From Chryseobacterium sp. 52 (lineage in GTDB: Bacteria > Bacteroidota > Bacteroidia > Flavobacteriales > Weeksellaceae): a stretch of DNA of 64,000 nucleotides. Below are positions 45,684 through 54,955 of the stretch, piece by piece. Where the stretch lies: the NCBI RefSeq assembly GCF_002754245.1, contig NZ_PEEX01000001.1, forward strand, positions 4,382,001 to 4,446,000. The letters are read 5' to 3'. Each line of letters begins with the position of its first letter. The first letter of the stretch is position 1. The notes beneath the pieces are model-generated. The model was given only the letters and a program-made list of their open reading frames with translations. It did no database searches and had not been told where the DNA came from. The translations under genes and the position numbers were made by a program.

Positions 45684-46139
45684 ATGAATTCCAGTCAATA
45701 TCCTTCCAAATACGCGTCTCCAAAAGGCATTTTCACAGTCGGAACAACCAGATTCAAATGGTATGATCTTGCAGAAAATCCCGCTGATGTTTCATCTGAA
45801 GATGTCAGCAAGGCAAAAATGTGTATTGAAAATGCCGAAGAAAATTTCCAGCATATTAATGATCAGGGATTTGTCATTATGCACCGATGTGACAAAAACT
45901 ACCTGCTGCTGGTCTGCACATGGAGAAGTGAAAATGAATTATGGGAAAGTGTTTATTATGACGGTTCAGGAAAATTTGAAGTCTGGGACAGAAACAAAAT
46001 TCACCTTCCCACGTACTGTGTCTGGGAAATGGTAATCGTATACCACGAATCCAAAGCCTGGAAAAAATTCTTAGGCACAGACCGAACGGAAATTCACCAA
46101 CAAAATTATTTAGATGATTTTTTCGAAGGAGAAGCCTAA
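45684..46139 (+). CDS. Conserved-looking cytoplasmic protein, unknown function
   Basis: The product is 151 residues without signal or membrane segments. It is rich in aromatics and Glu with several Cys (AKMCIENAEENF, HRCDKNYLLLVCTW, LPTYCVWEMVIVY). The ordered alternation suggests an alpha/beta domain. I do not recognise it. It is divergent from mrp (160 bases apart) and convergent with an outer-membrane protein gene, with a repeat element between. The length and codon pattern are those of a real gene. Confidence 0.7.
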   Translation: MNSSQYPSKYASPKGIFTVGTTRFKWYDLAENPADVSSEDVSKAKMCIENAEENFQHINDQGFVIMHRCDKNYLLLVCTWRSENELWESVYYDGSGKFEVWDRNKIHLPTYCVWEMVIVYHESKAWKKFLGTDRTEIHQQNYLDDFFEGEA

Positions 46140-46150
46140 ATAATTCAATA

Positions 46151-46209
46151 GAAACGGGCTTCAGCCCGTTCTAAAATAACCAAACATTCAATTGGGCTTT
46201 AGCCAAAAC
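46151..46209. repeat. Two-hairpin interspersed repeat, copy 1
   Basis: AACGGGCTTCAGCCCGTT (46153-46170) is a perfect hairpin; about 15 bases on, ATTCAATTGGGCTTTAGCC follows with a second dyad (GGCTTTAGCC). The same order with the same flank (ATTCAAT, GGCTTTAGCCAAAAC) occurs at 62421-62478. It sits between two convergent genes. Confidence 0.7.
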
Positions 46210-46229
46210 TTAAAATGATTTCGCGATTT

Positions 46230-48572
46230 TTAATTGGCTCTGCTTTTCTCATCAAACCTTACATTACGGTCTGTTCCTTTTACTTTTTTATTTCCAAAAG
46301 TATAAGTTACTGATAAGGTAAGCCTTCTTGCATCATAATAATTATTGTAATAGTGGGTGCCTGTTGTATAATAGATTTCTCCACGGCTTCGCCCCTGTTT
46401 AAAGATATCTGAAACCAATAGATTCATCTGCAGATTCTTCTCCATAAGGCTCAGCTTAAGTCCGGCGGTAAAAAGTCCGGCGTAATTCATATAGGAATTC
46501 CCTGAATTGGAAGGCAGCCGGAACCAATAGTTAAAGATCATCTGTACAGTTTTGTTTTTGTTAAGCGACAGGTTATTCTGAAAATCAAAACTATAGCTGT
46601 TTCCTTTTCTTGACGCAGCATCCGTAGCAAAAACTTTTGTCTCCATATAAGACAGATCTGTTGAATAATTAGCTTCCCAGAATTTAAAAAACGTATCAGA
46701 GTAGTTTATGGTAACGCCCATACTGTTCTGATTGTAGAAATTAGCAAATGTGCTGATCCTGTTTTCGCCCTGAAGATTCGCCAGTTGACTAAATGCATTT
46801 TCTGTTCTTTGAAAATAGGCTGATGTTGACAATTTTCCTTTGTAGACATGTGAAACTTCAAAATTATGATTGATCGAAGGTTTCAGAAGAGGATTTCCGG
46901 TAAAGTATGAATTGATGTTAATGTACCATCGGTAAGGATTGATCGCGCGGAATCCGGGTCTGTTGATCCTTTTGGAATAATTTAAACTAAATGTATTATT
47001 TTCATTGCTTTTATACGTGACATAAGCCGTTGGAAAGAATTTTCCGTAGGAGTTTTCTGTTTGCTGTCCTGAGGTGACAGAATTCCCATTGACAGTAGAA
47101 TATTCATAACGAAGCCCTGCCTTTGCAGACCATTTTTCATTAAAATCTTTTTCGAAGCTGATATAGGCAGCATAATTTTTCTCATTATACTCAAATACAT
47201 TGCTTTTAACAGGATCTGTGATAAAATTTCCATGGGTTAAATTCTGGTAAGAAATATCCGAATTATTATCAAAATTCGTGAACTTCACTCCAGTTTCTGT
47301 TTTTGCAAACTTGTAAGGCAGTGTAAGATCAGCCTGTCCCGAATAAATTTTATAATCTACCGTGGAAGGGGTTCTCACTACAAAACTATTTTCCGAACTT
47401 TCTGTTGTGGTAAAATCGATCAAGCTCTCCGGAAGATTGGAAAAATAGTTTCCTGTAATACTCAGCTTGTTGTCCTGTTTTCCGAATTTAAGATCATAGT
47501 AAGCACTTACGGTCTGCTGACGGTTTTCAGCACGATGTTCTGCATAGGTGGACAGCATATTGGTAAAATTTCCGTTTTGAAAATACCTTGATGTATTCTC
47601 AATATCCATATTGGAGTGTCCGAATCCATAATCATAAATAAAACCTACATTCGACTTGCCACCAAGTTGATAATCAATACTTAAATTAGCTCCGAGACCG
47701 TTACCAAAATCTCTCCGGTTATCCGAACTTTTCAGACCGTCTGCGCCTTCTATCGTATAGTTTTCATAGGAATGTTTTTGATAATCATACTGTCTTAATT
47801 TCAACGAAGAACGTAGTTTTTCATTCTGATAATTGATTGTTGCACTGTTTGAAAACCCTGTATAGGTCTGCTGCTGAAGACTTGTGGTAAAACTCCCGCT
47901 CCAGCCCAGATTCTGGTTTTTCTTTAAAACAATATTGATCAGTCCACTATTTCCCTGTGCCTCATATTTGGCAGGAGGTGTAGTAATCACTTCTATCTTC
48001 TCTATATTTTCCGATCTCAGACTTTTAAGGTAAGTCACCAATTCACTTCCTGAAAGATTCAGTATTCTTTCATTGATCATCACGGCAACTCCGCTTTTCC
48101 CGGCGATTGAGATTCCGGAATTATCATCCACTTTAATCAGCGGTGTGGTTCCTAATGCTTCAGCTCCATCCATTCCCTGTGAGGCAACAGAATTGGAGAC
48201 ATTAAAGATCAGTCGGTCTGCTTTTCTTTCAATAAGTTTTTTTCTGGCCGTAAGGGTAACGCCTTCAATCTGTTTTTCCTGTTTCTTTTCGATGAGAAAA
48301 TCCTGCTTCATATCACCGTTTACCTTAATATCCGAAGTTGATATTTCTGTTCCGTCCTGTACAAGTTTTACATTATAAAGTCCATTCTCGGGAAGCTTCA
48401 AGGTATAGTTTCCCTTTTCATCTGAAATGGCAGTCTGTCTGGTCTGGCCTTTAACCGCTATAATTTCTATATATGAAACTGAATTTCCGGTCTGTGTTAT
48501 TTTTCCTGTAACACGCTGTGAAAAAGCAAGAACCGGCAACAATACGATCACCGAAAGGAATAGTTTCTTCAT
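46230..48572 (-). CDS. Outer-membrane beta-barrel/TonB-dependent receptor-like protein
   Basis: The product is 780 residues from 48572 (MKKLFLSVIVLLPVLAFS/Q); the in-frame ATG 60 bases upstream would precede a signal peptide with an odd leader. A CarboxypepD-regulatory-like domain (about 22-100, RVTGKITQTGNSVSYIEI) precedes a plug-like region (about 105-190, TLTARKKLIERKADRL) and a large barrel of aromatic-rich strands ending VTYTFGNKKVKG. It belongs to the outer_membrane beta-barrel family 3 group of Bacteroidota; the ligand is unknown. It is divergent from the GH92 gene at 48675, with about 100 bases between them. Confidence 0.88.
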   Translation of the reverse strand: MKKLFLSVIVLLPVLAFSQRVTGKITQTGNSVSYIEIIAVKGQTRQTAISDEKGNYTLKLPENGLYNVKLVQDGTEISTSDIKVNGDMKQDFLIEKKQEKQIEGVTLTARKKLIERKADRLIFNVSNSVASQGMDGAEALGTTPLIKVDDNSGISIAGKSGVAVMINERILNLSGSELVTYLKSLRSENIEKIEVITTPPAKYEAQGNSGLINIVLKKNQNLGWSGSFTTSLQQQTYTGFSNSATINYQNEKLRSSLKLRQYDYQKHSYENYTIEGADGLKSSDNRRDFGNGLGANLSIDYQLGGKSNVGFIYDYGFGHSNMDIENTSRYFQNGNFTNMLSTYAEHRAENRQQTVSAYYDLKFGKQDNKLSITGNYFSNLPESLIDFTTTESSENSFVVRTPSTVDYKIYSGQADLTLPYKFAKTETGVKFTNFDNNSDISYQNLTHGNFITDPVKSNVFEYNEKNYAAYISFEKDFNEKWSAKAGLRYEYSTVNGNSVTSGQQTENSYGKFFPTAYVTYKSNENNTFSLNYSKRINRPGFRAINPYRWYININSYFTGNPLLKPSINHNFEVSHVYKGKLSTSAYFQRTENAFSQLANLQGENRISTFANFYNQNSMGVTINYSDTFFKFWEANYSTDLSYMETKVFATDAASRKGNSYSFDFQNNLSLNKNKTVQMIFNYWFRLPSNSGNSYMNYAGLFTAGLKLSLMEKNLQMNLLVSDIFKQGRSRGEIYYTTGTHYYNNYYDARRLTLSVTYTFGNKKVKGTDRNVRFDEKSRAN

Positions 48573-48674
48573 ATATTTTGTAGTAATAGTTTTAAATAAG
48601 ACAATTGCTACCTTTCTTTTATTACATCCCACTCTTAGGTTTTTTCGATATATTCGCTGGCATAAAATTGTGAT

Positions 48675-51476
48675 ATGAAAAAAAGACTGGCCGTTTTCTC
48701 ATTATTCATTGCTCAGATCATATATTCCCAAAATTATACGCAATATGTAAATCCTTTTATCGGAACCGGAGGCCACGGTCATACATTTCCGGGAGCTATT
48801 GTTCCTTTCGGAATGGTACAGCTTTCACCGGATACGAGGATAGACGGAAGCTGGGACGGATGCAGCGGTTATCATTATTCGGATTGTGTGATTTATGGTT
48901 TTTCCCATACCCACCTCAACGGAACCGGAGTTTCAGATTATGGCGATATTATGCTGATGCCTACGATGGGAAATCCAAGTCTGGATCACAAAGACTATTC
49001 ATCAAAATTTTCTCATAAAAACGAAAAAGCTTCTGCAGGATTTTATTCAGTCAAATTAGACAAAAACAATATCAATGTCCGCCTGACTACGACTAAAAGA
49101 GTTGGTTATCATGAATATACATTTAACAATGCCGGAAAAGCCAATATCATTCTGGACCTCAACCACAGGGATAAACTGCTGGAGGGTGAGGTAAAGATCA
49201 TTGATGATAAAACCATTGAAGTTTTCAGAAGAAGTGAAGCCTGGGCTACCAATCAGCATATCTACGCCAGAATTGAATTTTCAAAACCAATGAAAATTTC
49301 AAAAAAAGAAGTTAATGGGAAGCAGGAAAACCTGTTTTTCACAGGGACAAAACTGGCTCTGGCTTTTTCTGCCGACGTTAAAAAAGGTGAAAAGATCAGT
49401 ATAAAAGTGGCCATTTCTCCAACGGGTTATGAAGGAACGGAAAAAAATATGCTCGCAGAAGGACAGTCTAATGATTTTGAAACCGTAAAAAAGCAGGCTG
49501 ATGCGGACTGGAATAAAGAACTTTCAAAAATTGAAGTAAAATCTGATGATAAAGACAAACTAAGTGTTTTTTACACCGCTCTCTATCATGTTTTTACGCA
49601 ACCGAATATCAATATGGATGCTGACGGAAAATACAGAGGCAGAGACCATAAGCTTTATACCGCAAACGGCTTTGATTATTATTCTGTGTTCTCACTTTGG
49701 GATACGTTCAGAGCTGCCCATCCGCTGATGACTCTGATTGACAGAAAAAGAACCGCAGATTTTGTGAATACATTTATCAAACAGTATGAGCAGGGTGGAA
49801 AACTTCCGGTTTGGGAACTGGCCTCCAATGAAACAGAATGCATGATTGGCTACCACTCTGTTTCTGTCATCGCCGATGCAATGGCTAAAGGTATTAAGGG
49901 TTTTGATTATGAAAAAGCTTTTGAAGCGTCTAAAAATTCAGCCATGCTGGATATTTTTGGTTTAAATGCTTATAAACAAAACAATTATATCAGTATTGAT
50001 GATGAACACGAAAGTGTTTCCAAAACAGTAGAATATGCTTATGACGACTGGTGTATTGCACAAATGGCTAAGATTTTAGGCAAAAAAGAAGATTATCAGT
50101 ACTTCATGAAGCGTTCTCAGAACTGGAAGAACCTTTATAATCCAAACAGCGGCTTTATGCAGCCGAGAAAGAACGGAAACTGGTATGAACCTTTTGATGC
50201 AAGGGAAGTCAACAACAATTATACGGAAGGAAATTCCTGGCATTATTCCTATTCTGTACAGCAGGATATTCCGGGACTGATCGCTGCACATGGCGGAAAA
50301 GAAAAGTTTGAACAGTTTATTGATGCTATTTTTGCAGCCCCAGACAAAACAACCGGCAGAGAGCAGGTAGACATTACAGGACTGATGGGACAGTATGCAC
50401 AAGGGAATGAGCCAAGTCATCATATTGCCTATCTGTACAATTATGTAGGAAAGCCGGAAAAAACCGATGCCAAAATCAAATATATCCTTGATCATTTTTA
50501 TAAAAATACTCCGGACGGGCTTATCGGAAACGAAGACTGCGGCCAGATGAGTGCCTGGTATATTTTGAGCGCTATGGGAATTTACGCTGTCACACCGGGA
50601 CTTCCGGAATGGCAAACGACAACTCCTTACTTTGATGAGGTTAAAATCCATCTGGAAGACGGTACCACGAAAGTGATTACTAAGAATACCGGCAAATCTG
50701 AACTTCAAAAACTCGGTTTTGAAAGTATCAATCCAGTGAAGGATTTTAAATATAGCCAGCAGACGGCAGCCCCTGTTATTGCAGCAGAAAGAATTTTTGA
50801 TTTCTCTGCCAAAGTTGAGATCACTCCTTTGAATACGAATGATAAGCTGTATTATATGACAATGGATGAAAGTGATGCCAATAAGAGAAAAACCTTTACG
50901 GCTTATAAAGGACCGTTCACGATCAGTAAAACGACTCAGGTTCTGACCTACGCGGAAAGAAATGGTGAAAAAAGTTCTATCACGACTGGTAATTTTAACA
51001 GAAGACCTAATCATTGGGACATTAGTATTCATTCAAAAGCGACTCCGCAGTATACGGCTAATGGAAAGCTGGCCCTGATTGACGGAATTAACGGTGATAT
51101 CAACTGGAGAAAAGGTGAATGGCACGGTTATCAGGGACAGGATTTTGAAGCTGTGATTGATCTGAAATCTCCACAGCAGATTACGAAATTATCTTCTACC
51201 TATCTTCAGGACAGCAGAGCATGGATTCTGATGCCTAAAAAAGTGGAATATTTCGCTTCGATGAACGGGACAGATTTTATTCTTCTGAAAACCATTGATA
51301 ATACTATTGATGCGAAAGACGAGAAAGTACAGATCAAAGATTTCGGAACAGAAATCCTTCCGACTGAAGCCCGTTACATGAAGGTAAAAGCGTATTACTT
51401 TGGAAAACTTCCAGAGTGGCACCAGGGCGCTGGCGGTGAAGCGTATATCTTTATTGATGAAATTTCTGTGAAATAG
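48675..51476 (+). CDS. GH92 family alpha-mannosidase-like glycosidase with C-terminal discoidin-like domain
   Basis: The product is 933 residues with a signal peptide (IIYS/Q). NYTQYVNPFIGTGGHGHTFPGAIVPFGM is the family opening, and WDGCSGYHYSDCVIYGFSHTHL follows. The catalytic (alpha/alpha)6 part shows FSLWDTFRAAHPLM, LPVWELASNETECMIGYHS, YTEGNSWHYSY (about 516-526) and GNEDCGQMSAWYILSAMG (about 615-632); both acidic segments are expected in the active site. The last ~190 residues, ending EAYIFIDEISVK, look like an F5/8 (discoidin) sugar-binding module. Family members are calcium-dependent exo-alpha-mannosidases acting on N-glycan mannose. Confidence 0.94.
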   Translation: MKKRLAVFSLFIAQIIYSQNYTQYVNPFIGTGGHGHTFPGAIVPFGMVQLSPDTRIDGSWDGCSGYHYSDCVIYGFSHTHLNGTGVSDYGDIMLMPTMGNPSLDHKDYSSKFSHKNEKASAGFYSVKLDKNNINVRLTTTKRVGYHEYTFNNAGKANIILDLNHRDKLLEGEVKIIDDKTIEVFRRSEAWATNQHIYARIEFSKPMKISKKEVNGKQENLFFTGTKLALAFSADVKKGEKISIKVAISPTGYEGTEKNMLAEGQSNDFETVKKQADADWNKELSKIEVKSDDKDKLSVFYTALYHVFTQPNINMDADGKYRGRDHKLYTANGFDYYSVFSLWDTFRAAHPLMTLIDRKRTADFVNTFIKQYEQGGKLPVWELASNETECMIGYHSVSVIADAMAKGIKGFDYEKAFEASKNSAMLDIFGLNAYKQNNYISIDDEHESVSKTVEYAYDDWCIAQMAKILGKKEDYQYFMKRSQNWKNLYNPNSGFMQPRKNGNWYEPFDAREVNNNYTEGNSWHYSYSVQQDIPGLIAAHGGKEKFEQFIDAIFAAPDKTTGREQVDITGLMGQYAQGNEPSHHIAYLYNYVGKPEKTDAKIKYILDHFYKNTPDGLIGNEDCGQMSAWYILSAMGIYAVTPGLPEWQTTTPYFDEVKIHLEDGTTKVITKNTGKSELQKLGFESINPVKDFKYSQQTAAPVIAAERIFDFSAKVEITPLNTNDKLYYMTMDESDANKRKTFTAYKGPFTISKTTQVLTYAERNGEKSSITTGNFNRRPNHWDISIHSKATPQYTANGKLALIDGINGDINWRKGEWHGYQGQDFEAVIDLKSPQQITKLSSTYLQDSRAWILMPKKVEYFASMNGTDFILLKTIDNTIDAKDEKVQIKDFGTEILPTEARYMKVKAYYFGKLPEWHQGAGGEAYIFIDEISVK

Positions 51477-51498
51477 TTTTTAAACATACATCATTATA

Positions 51499-51534
51499 AA
51501 AATCTCCCTTTGAAACTTTTCAAAGGGAGATTTT
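51499..51534. terminator. Bidirectional terminator after GH92
   Basis: A perfect 16-bp stem (51499-51514 and 51519-51534) with a 4-base loop and T-rich tails, 22 bases past the GH92 stop. Confidence 0.88.
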
Positions 51535-51546
51535 ATTTTTATTAAG

Positions 51547-51630
51547 ATGCTTCGACTCCGCTCAGCATGACACTTTTAAGACTATATGTTCTTTATCGAA
51601 CATTTATCATGCTGAGCTTAGCCGAAGCAT
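51547..51630. repeat. Interspersed inverted-repeat element (ATGCTTCG type)
   Basis: An 84-base element: ATGCTTCGACTCCGCTCAGC (51547) and its near-complement TCATGCTGAGCTTAGCCGAAGCAT at the other end (51607-51630), about 24 bp with few mismatches. It lies between convergent genes and encodes nothing. Confidence 0.7.
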
Positions 51631-51638
51631 AACTTTTA

Positions 51639-52244
51639 TCAAATTGTAGTAACCTCTGTTAACTTGTACAAATCAAGAACACCAGGGGAAATTTTCAAGT
51701 CAGGTCTGAAAAAAATAATTCCTTTTATAAAATGCTTTTTTAGTGAGTTTCCATTAGTAATGACAAAATCTCCTTCTATGAGTAATGCTTTCCTTACTGT
51801 TTTATCTGCTACATCATCGAAGACATAAAAAGATAAATCCATATCGGTATCGGTCTGGTCAAGCTTTATAAAAATGTCATATTTCCCGTTTTCAGAATTC
51901 GGCATCAATTTACTGTAATGTATTGATTTTACTAAACCCTGATTATTATAGTAATGGATCCCAGTTTTATCAACTGTTGTTCCCATTATTTTTTCTGTTG
52001 ATTTTTCCCGTATGTGTATCATCCAAAGCCATACAAATAACCCGATAACCAATACTGCAAGTACAACAAATAAAAATTTTATTTCAACATTAATTTCTTT
52101 TGAATCTAAAGTAATTACTGCCATTAAAATCATCATCAATGGTATCAATACAGCGAATATTAAACCGATAATTCTAATAACCAGAGTCCAGCCCTTAGAA
52201 ATTTTTGAATGAATAGTTGGAAATTGATTTTCGTGTGATCCCAT
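51639..52244 (-). CDS. Two-helix membrane protein of unknown function
   Basis: The product is 201 residues. Two hydrophobic helices (about residues 20-45 and 55-75: IIGLIFAVLIPLMMILMAV, FLFVVLAVLVIGLFVWLWM) are followed by a soluble, beta-rich cytoplasmic or periplasmic domain (GIHYYNNQGLVKSIHYSKLMP ... FVITNGNSLKKHFIKG). It looks like a bacterial PH-like or DUF3592-style protein, but I cannot name it. It lies 14 bases after the dioxygenase gene and is probably last in the transporter operon. Confidence 0.7.
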   Translation of the reverse strand: MGSHENQFPTIHSKISKGWTLVIRIIGLIFAVLIPLMMILMAVITLDSKEINVEIKFLFVVLAVLVIGLFVWLWMIHIREKSTEKIMGTTVDKTGIHYYNNQGLVKSIHYSKLMPNSENGKYDIFIKLDQTDTDMDLSFYVFDDVADKTVRKALLIEGDFVITNGNSLKKHFIKGIIFFRPDLKISPGVLDLYKLTEVTTI

Positions 52245-52258
52245 TTTACTGGTGGATT

Positions 52259-52981
52259 TTAATTTATCCTCTCAGACCATTGTAAACCTTCAGGCAGTTC
52301 TCTATCAGAAAACTCTATGTGGATTACTCTTCTTCTCTTTCCGTTCGTTGTTCTGTTGGAACCGTGAAGGATTAAAGGTTTAATGATCATAATCCCCCCT
52401 TTTTCTACGCTACAGATTCTTTCGGTCTCGGTACTCCAGTCAATGGTTTCCGGTCTGCAGATCCCTTTGGCGTGAGATCCGGGAACTACTTTCAGTGCTC
52501 CGTTATATTCATCCGTGTTATCGAGATGAATCCTGATGCTGTATATATTTTCAAGAATTGACAGGGGCGGCTGTACGGCAAATTGATTATACTTTGTCGT
52601 CCAGGGTCCAAAACCCTCCATTTCAAGTTTTTTATCTACTGAAATCGTCAGATCCTGATGATAGGCAACATACCAGTTTGAAGTTTCCGGTTTATCAAAA
52701 TAAATACTTTTTACCGTAAAATATTTTTCTCCGAAAAGTTCTCTGATAATCGTTTTAACCGTATCGTTAAATATCAGATCCTTAACTTTAGGAATTTCTT
52801 TCAAGAACTGTCTTACCGCAAAAAGATCATCAGATTTCCTGAAATTTTCTCTTGATGTATCAGCTTTTTTAATGGTCTCTGTTATTTTTTCAATCTCATC
52901 ATCGGAAAAGACAGAATTGATAACAGTAAAACCTTTTTCCAGAATATATTTTTTATGATTCTGTAGATATTTTTTTGTCAT
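52259..52981 (-). CDS. Phytanoyl-CoA dioxygenase family protein
   Basis: The product is 240 residues from 52981 (MTKKYLQNHKKYILEKGF); the frame continues upstream inside the transporter gene, so the later ATG is chosen. The 2-oxoglutarate/Fe(II) fold shows the HxD iron motif in VAYHQDLTISV and the distal His in PLILHGSNRTTNGKRRRVIH with the Arg for 2-oxoglutarate. The substrate is unknown. It begins 4 bases after the stop of the dicarboxylate/amino-acid symporter gene, so import of an organic acid may serve it, for instance as cosubstrate or substrate. Confidence 0.86.
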   Translation of the reverse strand: MTKKYLQNHKKYILEKGFTVINSVFSDDEIEKITETIKKADTSRENFRKSDDLFAVRQFLKEIPKVKDLIFNDTVKTIIRELFGEKYFTVKSIYFDKPETSNWYVAYHQDLTISVDKKLEMEGFGPWTTKYNQFAVQPPLSILENIYSIRIHLDNTDEYNGALKVVPGSHAKGICRPETIDWSTETERICSVEKGGIMIIKPLILHGSNRTTNGKRRRVIHIEFSDRELPEGLQWSERIN

Positions 52982-52985
52982 GTTT

Positions 52986-54236
52986 TTAAACCTTCTGAGG
53001 TGTGTTTTCAAGCTGGCCTTCCCATTTGGAAACGGCAGAAGTTGCCAATGCATTTCCTAATACATTTGTCATACTTCTTCCCATATCACAGAAATGGTCA
53101 ATCGGCAGGATCAAAGCAATACCTTCTGGTGGAATTCCAAACATGGAACAGGTTGCTACAATGATCACCAGAGAAGCTCTTGGAACTCCGGCAATACCTT
53201 TTGAGGTCAGCATTAATACTAAAAGCATTGTGATCTGCTGACCCAATGACATTTCAATACCGTAAATTTGAGCTATAAAGATGGAAGCGAATGTCATATA
53301 CATCATACTTCCGTCCAGATTAAATGAATATCCTAAAGGCAGTATAAAAGATACGACTCTATTATTACATCCGAATTTTTCAAGTTCTTCCACCAGCTTC
53401 GGGAAAACCGCTTCTGAACTTGTTGTAGAGAAAGCGATCAGCAATGGTGCTTTAATTCTTCTAAGCAATTCGAAAAGACGGTTTCCTAAGATGATATAAC
53501 CTACCAATAGGAGCACCACCCAAAGAACGGCTAATGCGAAGAAAAAGTCTCTCAGATAAATCGCATAGACTTTAAATATTTCGAATCCATTCACGGCCAC
53601 TACCGCAGCAATAGATCCTAAAACGCCCAACGGGGCAAACCACATGATATAGCCTACCATTTTAAGGATAGCATGGGCAATGATGTCGAAAAGTTTGACA
53701 ACCGGTTTTGAGTATTCTTCTCCTAAATTAGCAAGAGCTACTCCAAACATAATGGAAAAAACCACAATCTGAAGAACCTCATTGGTGGCAAAAGCTTCAA
53801 ATAAACTTTTAGGGATCATGTGTTTTACAAAGTCTTCCAGAGAAAAACTTTTACTGCTTTTCAGAAGATCTTCCGCCGCCGCAGCATCCTGGATCGGCAG
53901 TTTGGTCACATGCCCGGGCTCAAGCCAGTTTACAAGTATCAGCCCTATAAAAAGCGAAACCAGAGAAGCGGTAATAAACCATAACATGGCTTTTGTTCCT
54001 ACCCTCCCGATCATTTTGATATCGCTCATTTTGGCAATTCCCACGACAAGCGTCGTAAAAACCAGCGGTGCGATAATCATCTGTACGAGTCTGATAAAAA
54101 CAGTTCCCAGCAGTTTAATGTTTTTGGAAAAGGGTCCTGCACTTTCAGGATACTGTACGTGTACCAGGCCTCCGATTCCTACTCCCAGGATAAGCGCAAC
54201 GATAATGGCTACAAAAAGTTTATTTTGTCCTTTCAT
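52986..54236 (-). CDS. Dicarboxylate/amino acid:cation symporter (DAACS)
   Basis: The product is 416 residues with about eight transmembrane helices and two re-entrant loops. The first re-entrant loop carries AFSTTSSEAVFPKLVEE (serine-rich), helix 7 carries FNLDGSMMYM, and the second loop shows TSKGIAGVPRASLVIIV, all hallmarks of the GltP/DctA/EAAT family. It imports glutamate, aspartate or C4 dicarboxylates with Na+ or H+. The dioxygenase gene follows 4 bases after its stop. Confidence 0.93.
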   Translation of the reverse strand: MKGQNKLFVAIIVALILGVGIGGLVHVQYPESAGPFSKNIKLLGTVFIRLVQMIIAPLVFTTLVVGIAKMSDIKMIGRVGTKAMLWFITASLVSLFIGLILVNWLEPGHVTKLPIQDAAAAEDLLKSSKSFSLEDFVKHMIPKSLFEAFATNEVLQIVVFSIMFGVALANLGEEYSKPVVKLFDIIAHAILKMVGYIMWFAPLGVLGSIAAVVAVNGFEIFKVYAIYLRDFFFALAVLWVVLLLVGYIILGNRLFELLRRIKAPLLIAFSTTSSEAVFPKLVEELEKFGCNNRVVSFILPLGYSFNLDGSMMYMTFASIFIAQIYGIEMSLGQQITMLLVLMLTSKGIAGVPRASLVIIVATCSMFGIPPEGIALILPIDHFCDMGRSMTNVLGNALATSAVSKWEGQLENTPQKV

Positions 54237-54398
54237 ATATATTGTTCAATTCCCACAAATATAATAGTTTTTCAATTGGTATAAGATTTTGTCCGAATCC
54301 GGTTAAGTTTAGATTAAGTTTACAATACATTAAAATTAAATCCCTGATTTATAAAATATTGCAAAAAAATTAAGAAACATTTATTGAATTTTTATTCT

Positions 54399-54426
54399 TT
54401 TGGTACAAATTTTATTATTACATTTG
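54399..54426 (+). promoter_or_regulatory. Promoter of the BON lipoprotein gene
   Basis: TTTG (54399-54402) as a -33 box and TACATTTG (54419-54426) as an exact TAnnTTTG -7 box, 16 bases apart; the start codon follows at 54460. Confidence 0.6.
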
Positions 54427-54459
54427 ATTGTATTAACAACATTAAATAAATATACAACT

Positions 54460-54948
54460 ATGAAAAAAACTATCGCAACGGCTGCATTAGCTGTAGCTAT
54501 TTCTTTTGGAGCGGTTTCTTGCAAAAAGAAAATTTCTGATGCCGATCTTCAGACTCAGGCTACAACAATCGTAACTTCTAATCCCAATGCTTCTGTGGAA
54601 GTAAAAGAAGGAGTGGCTCATTTAAGCGGAACTTTCGCTGACCAGCAGTCTAAAGATGCTATGATTACAAAATTGAAAGCAATCAGCGGAGTAAAGGAAG
54701 TAATGGATATGTCTACTGTGGCTGCACCTGTAATTGCTGCACCAGTTGAAACTACATCTGCTGTAGATCCTGCAGTTCAGAAAAAAGTTCAGGATGCTGT
54801 TAAAGATTTCCCTTCTGTAAAAGTAGAAGTTGTAAACGGACAGCTGACGCTTACAGGAAATGTTTCTGGTCTTCAGGCTAGAAAAATCAAAGAATCTGTA
54901 GATGCTTTGAAAATCGGAAAGTATAACAATAACCTAGTCGTAAAATAA
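54460..54948 (+). CDS. BON-domain lipoprotein
   Basis: The product is 162 residues from 54460. MKKTIATAALAVAISFGAVSC gives a lipobox with Cys21; an in-frame ATG at 54400 would add 20 residues before this signal and is rejected. Two BON repeats (about 27-80 and 105-162) are visible: SVEVKEGVAHLSGTFADQQSKDAM and SVKVEVVNGQLTLTGNVSGLQARKI, each with the conserved glycine and hydrophobic positions. These bind membranes or periplasmic ligands and occur in osmotic-stress proteins such as OsmY. The SH3 protein starts 8 bases after its stop. Confidence 0.88.
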   Translation: MKKTIATAALAVAISFGAVSCKKKISDADLQTQATTIVTSNPNASVEVKEGVAHLSGTFADQQSKDAMITKLKAISGVKEVMDMSTVAAPVIAAPVETTSAVDPAVQKKVQDAVKDFPSVKVEVVNGQLTLTGNVSGLQARKIKESVDALKIGKYNNNLVVK

Positions 54949-54955
54949 TTTTAAG

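Noticed and set aside
50076..51032. A 318-codon open frame on the minus strand inside the GH92 gene
   Set aside because: It is antisense to a coding sequence with clear family motifs and contains no recognisable protein pattern; long antisense frames are common opposite GH92-like genes.
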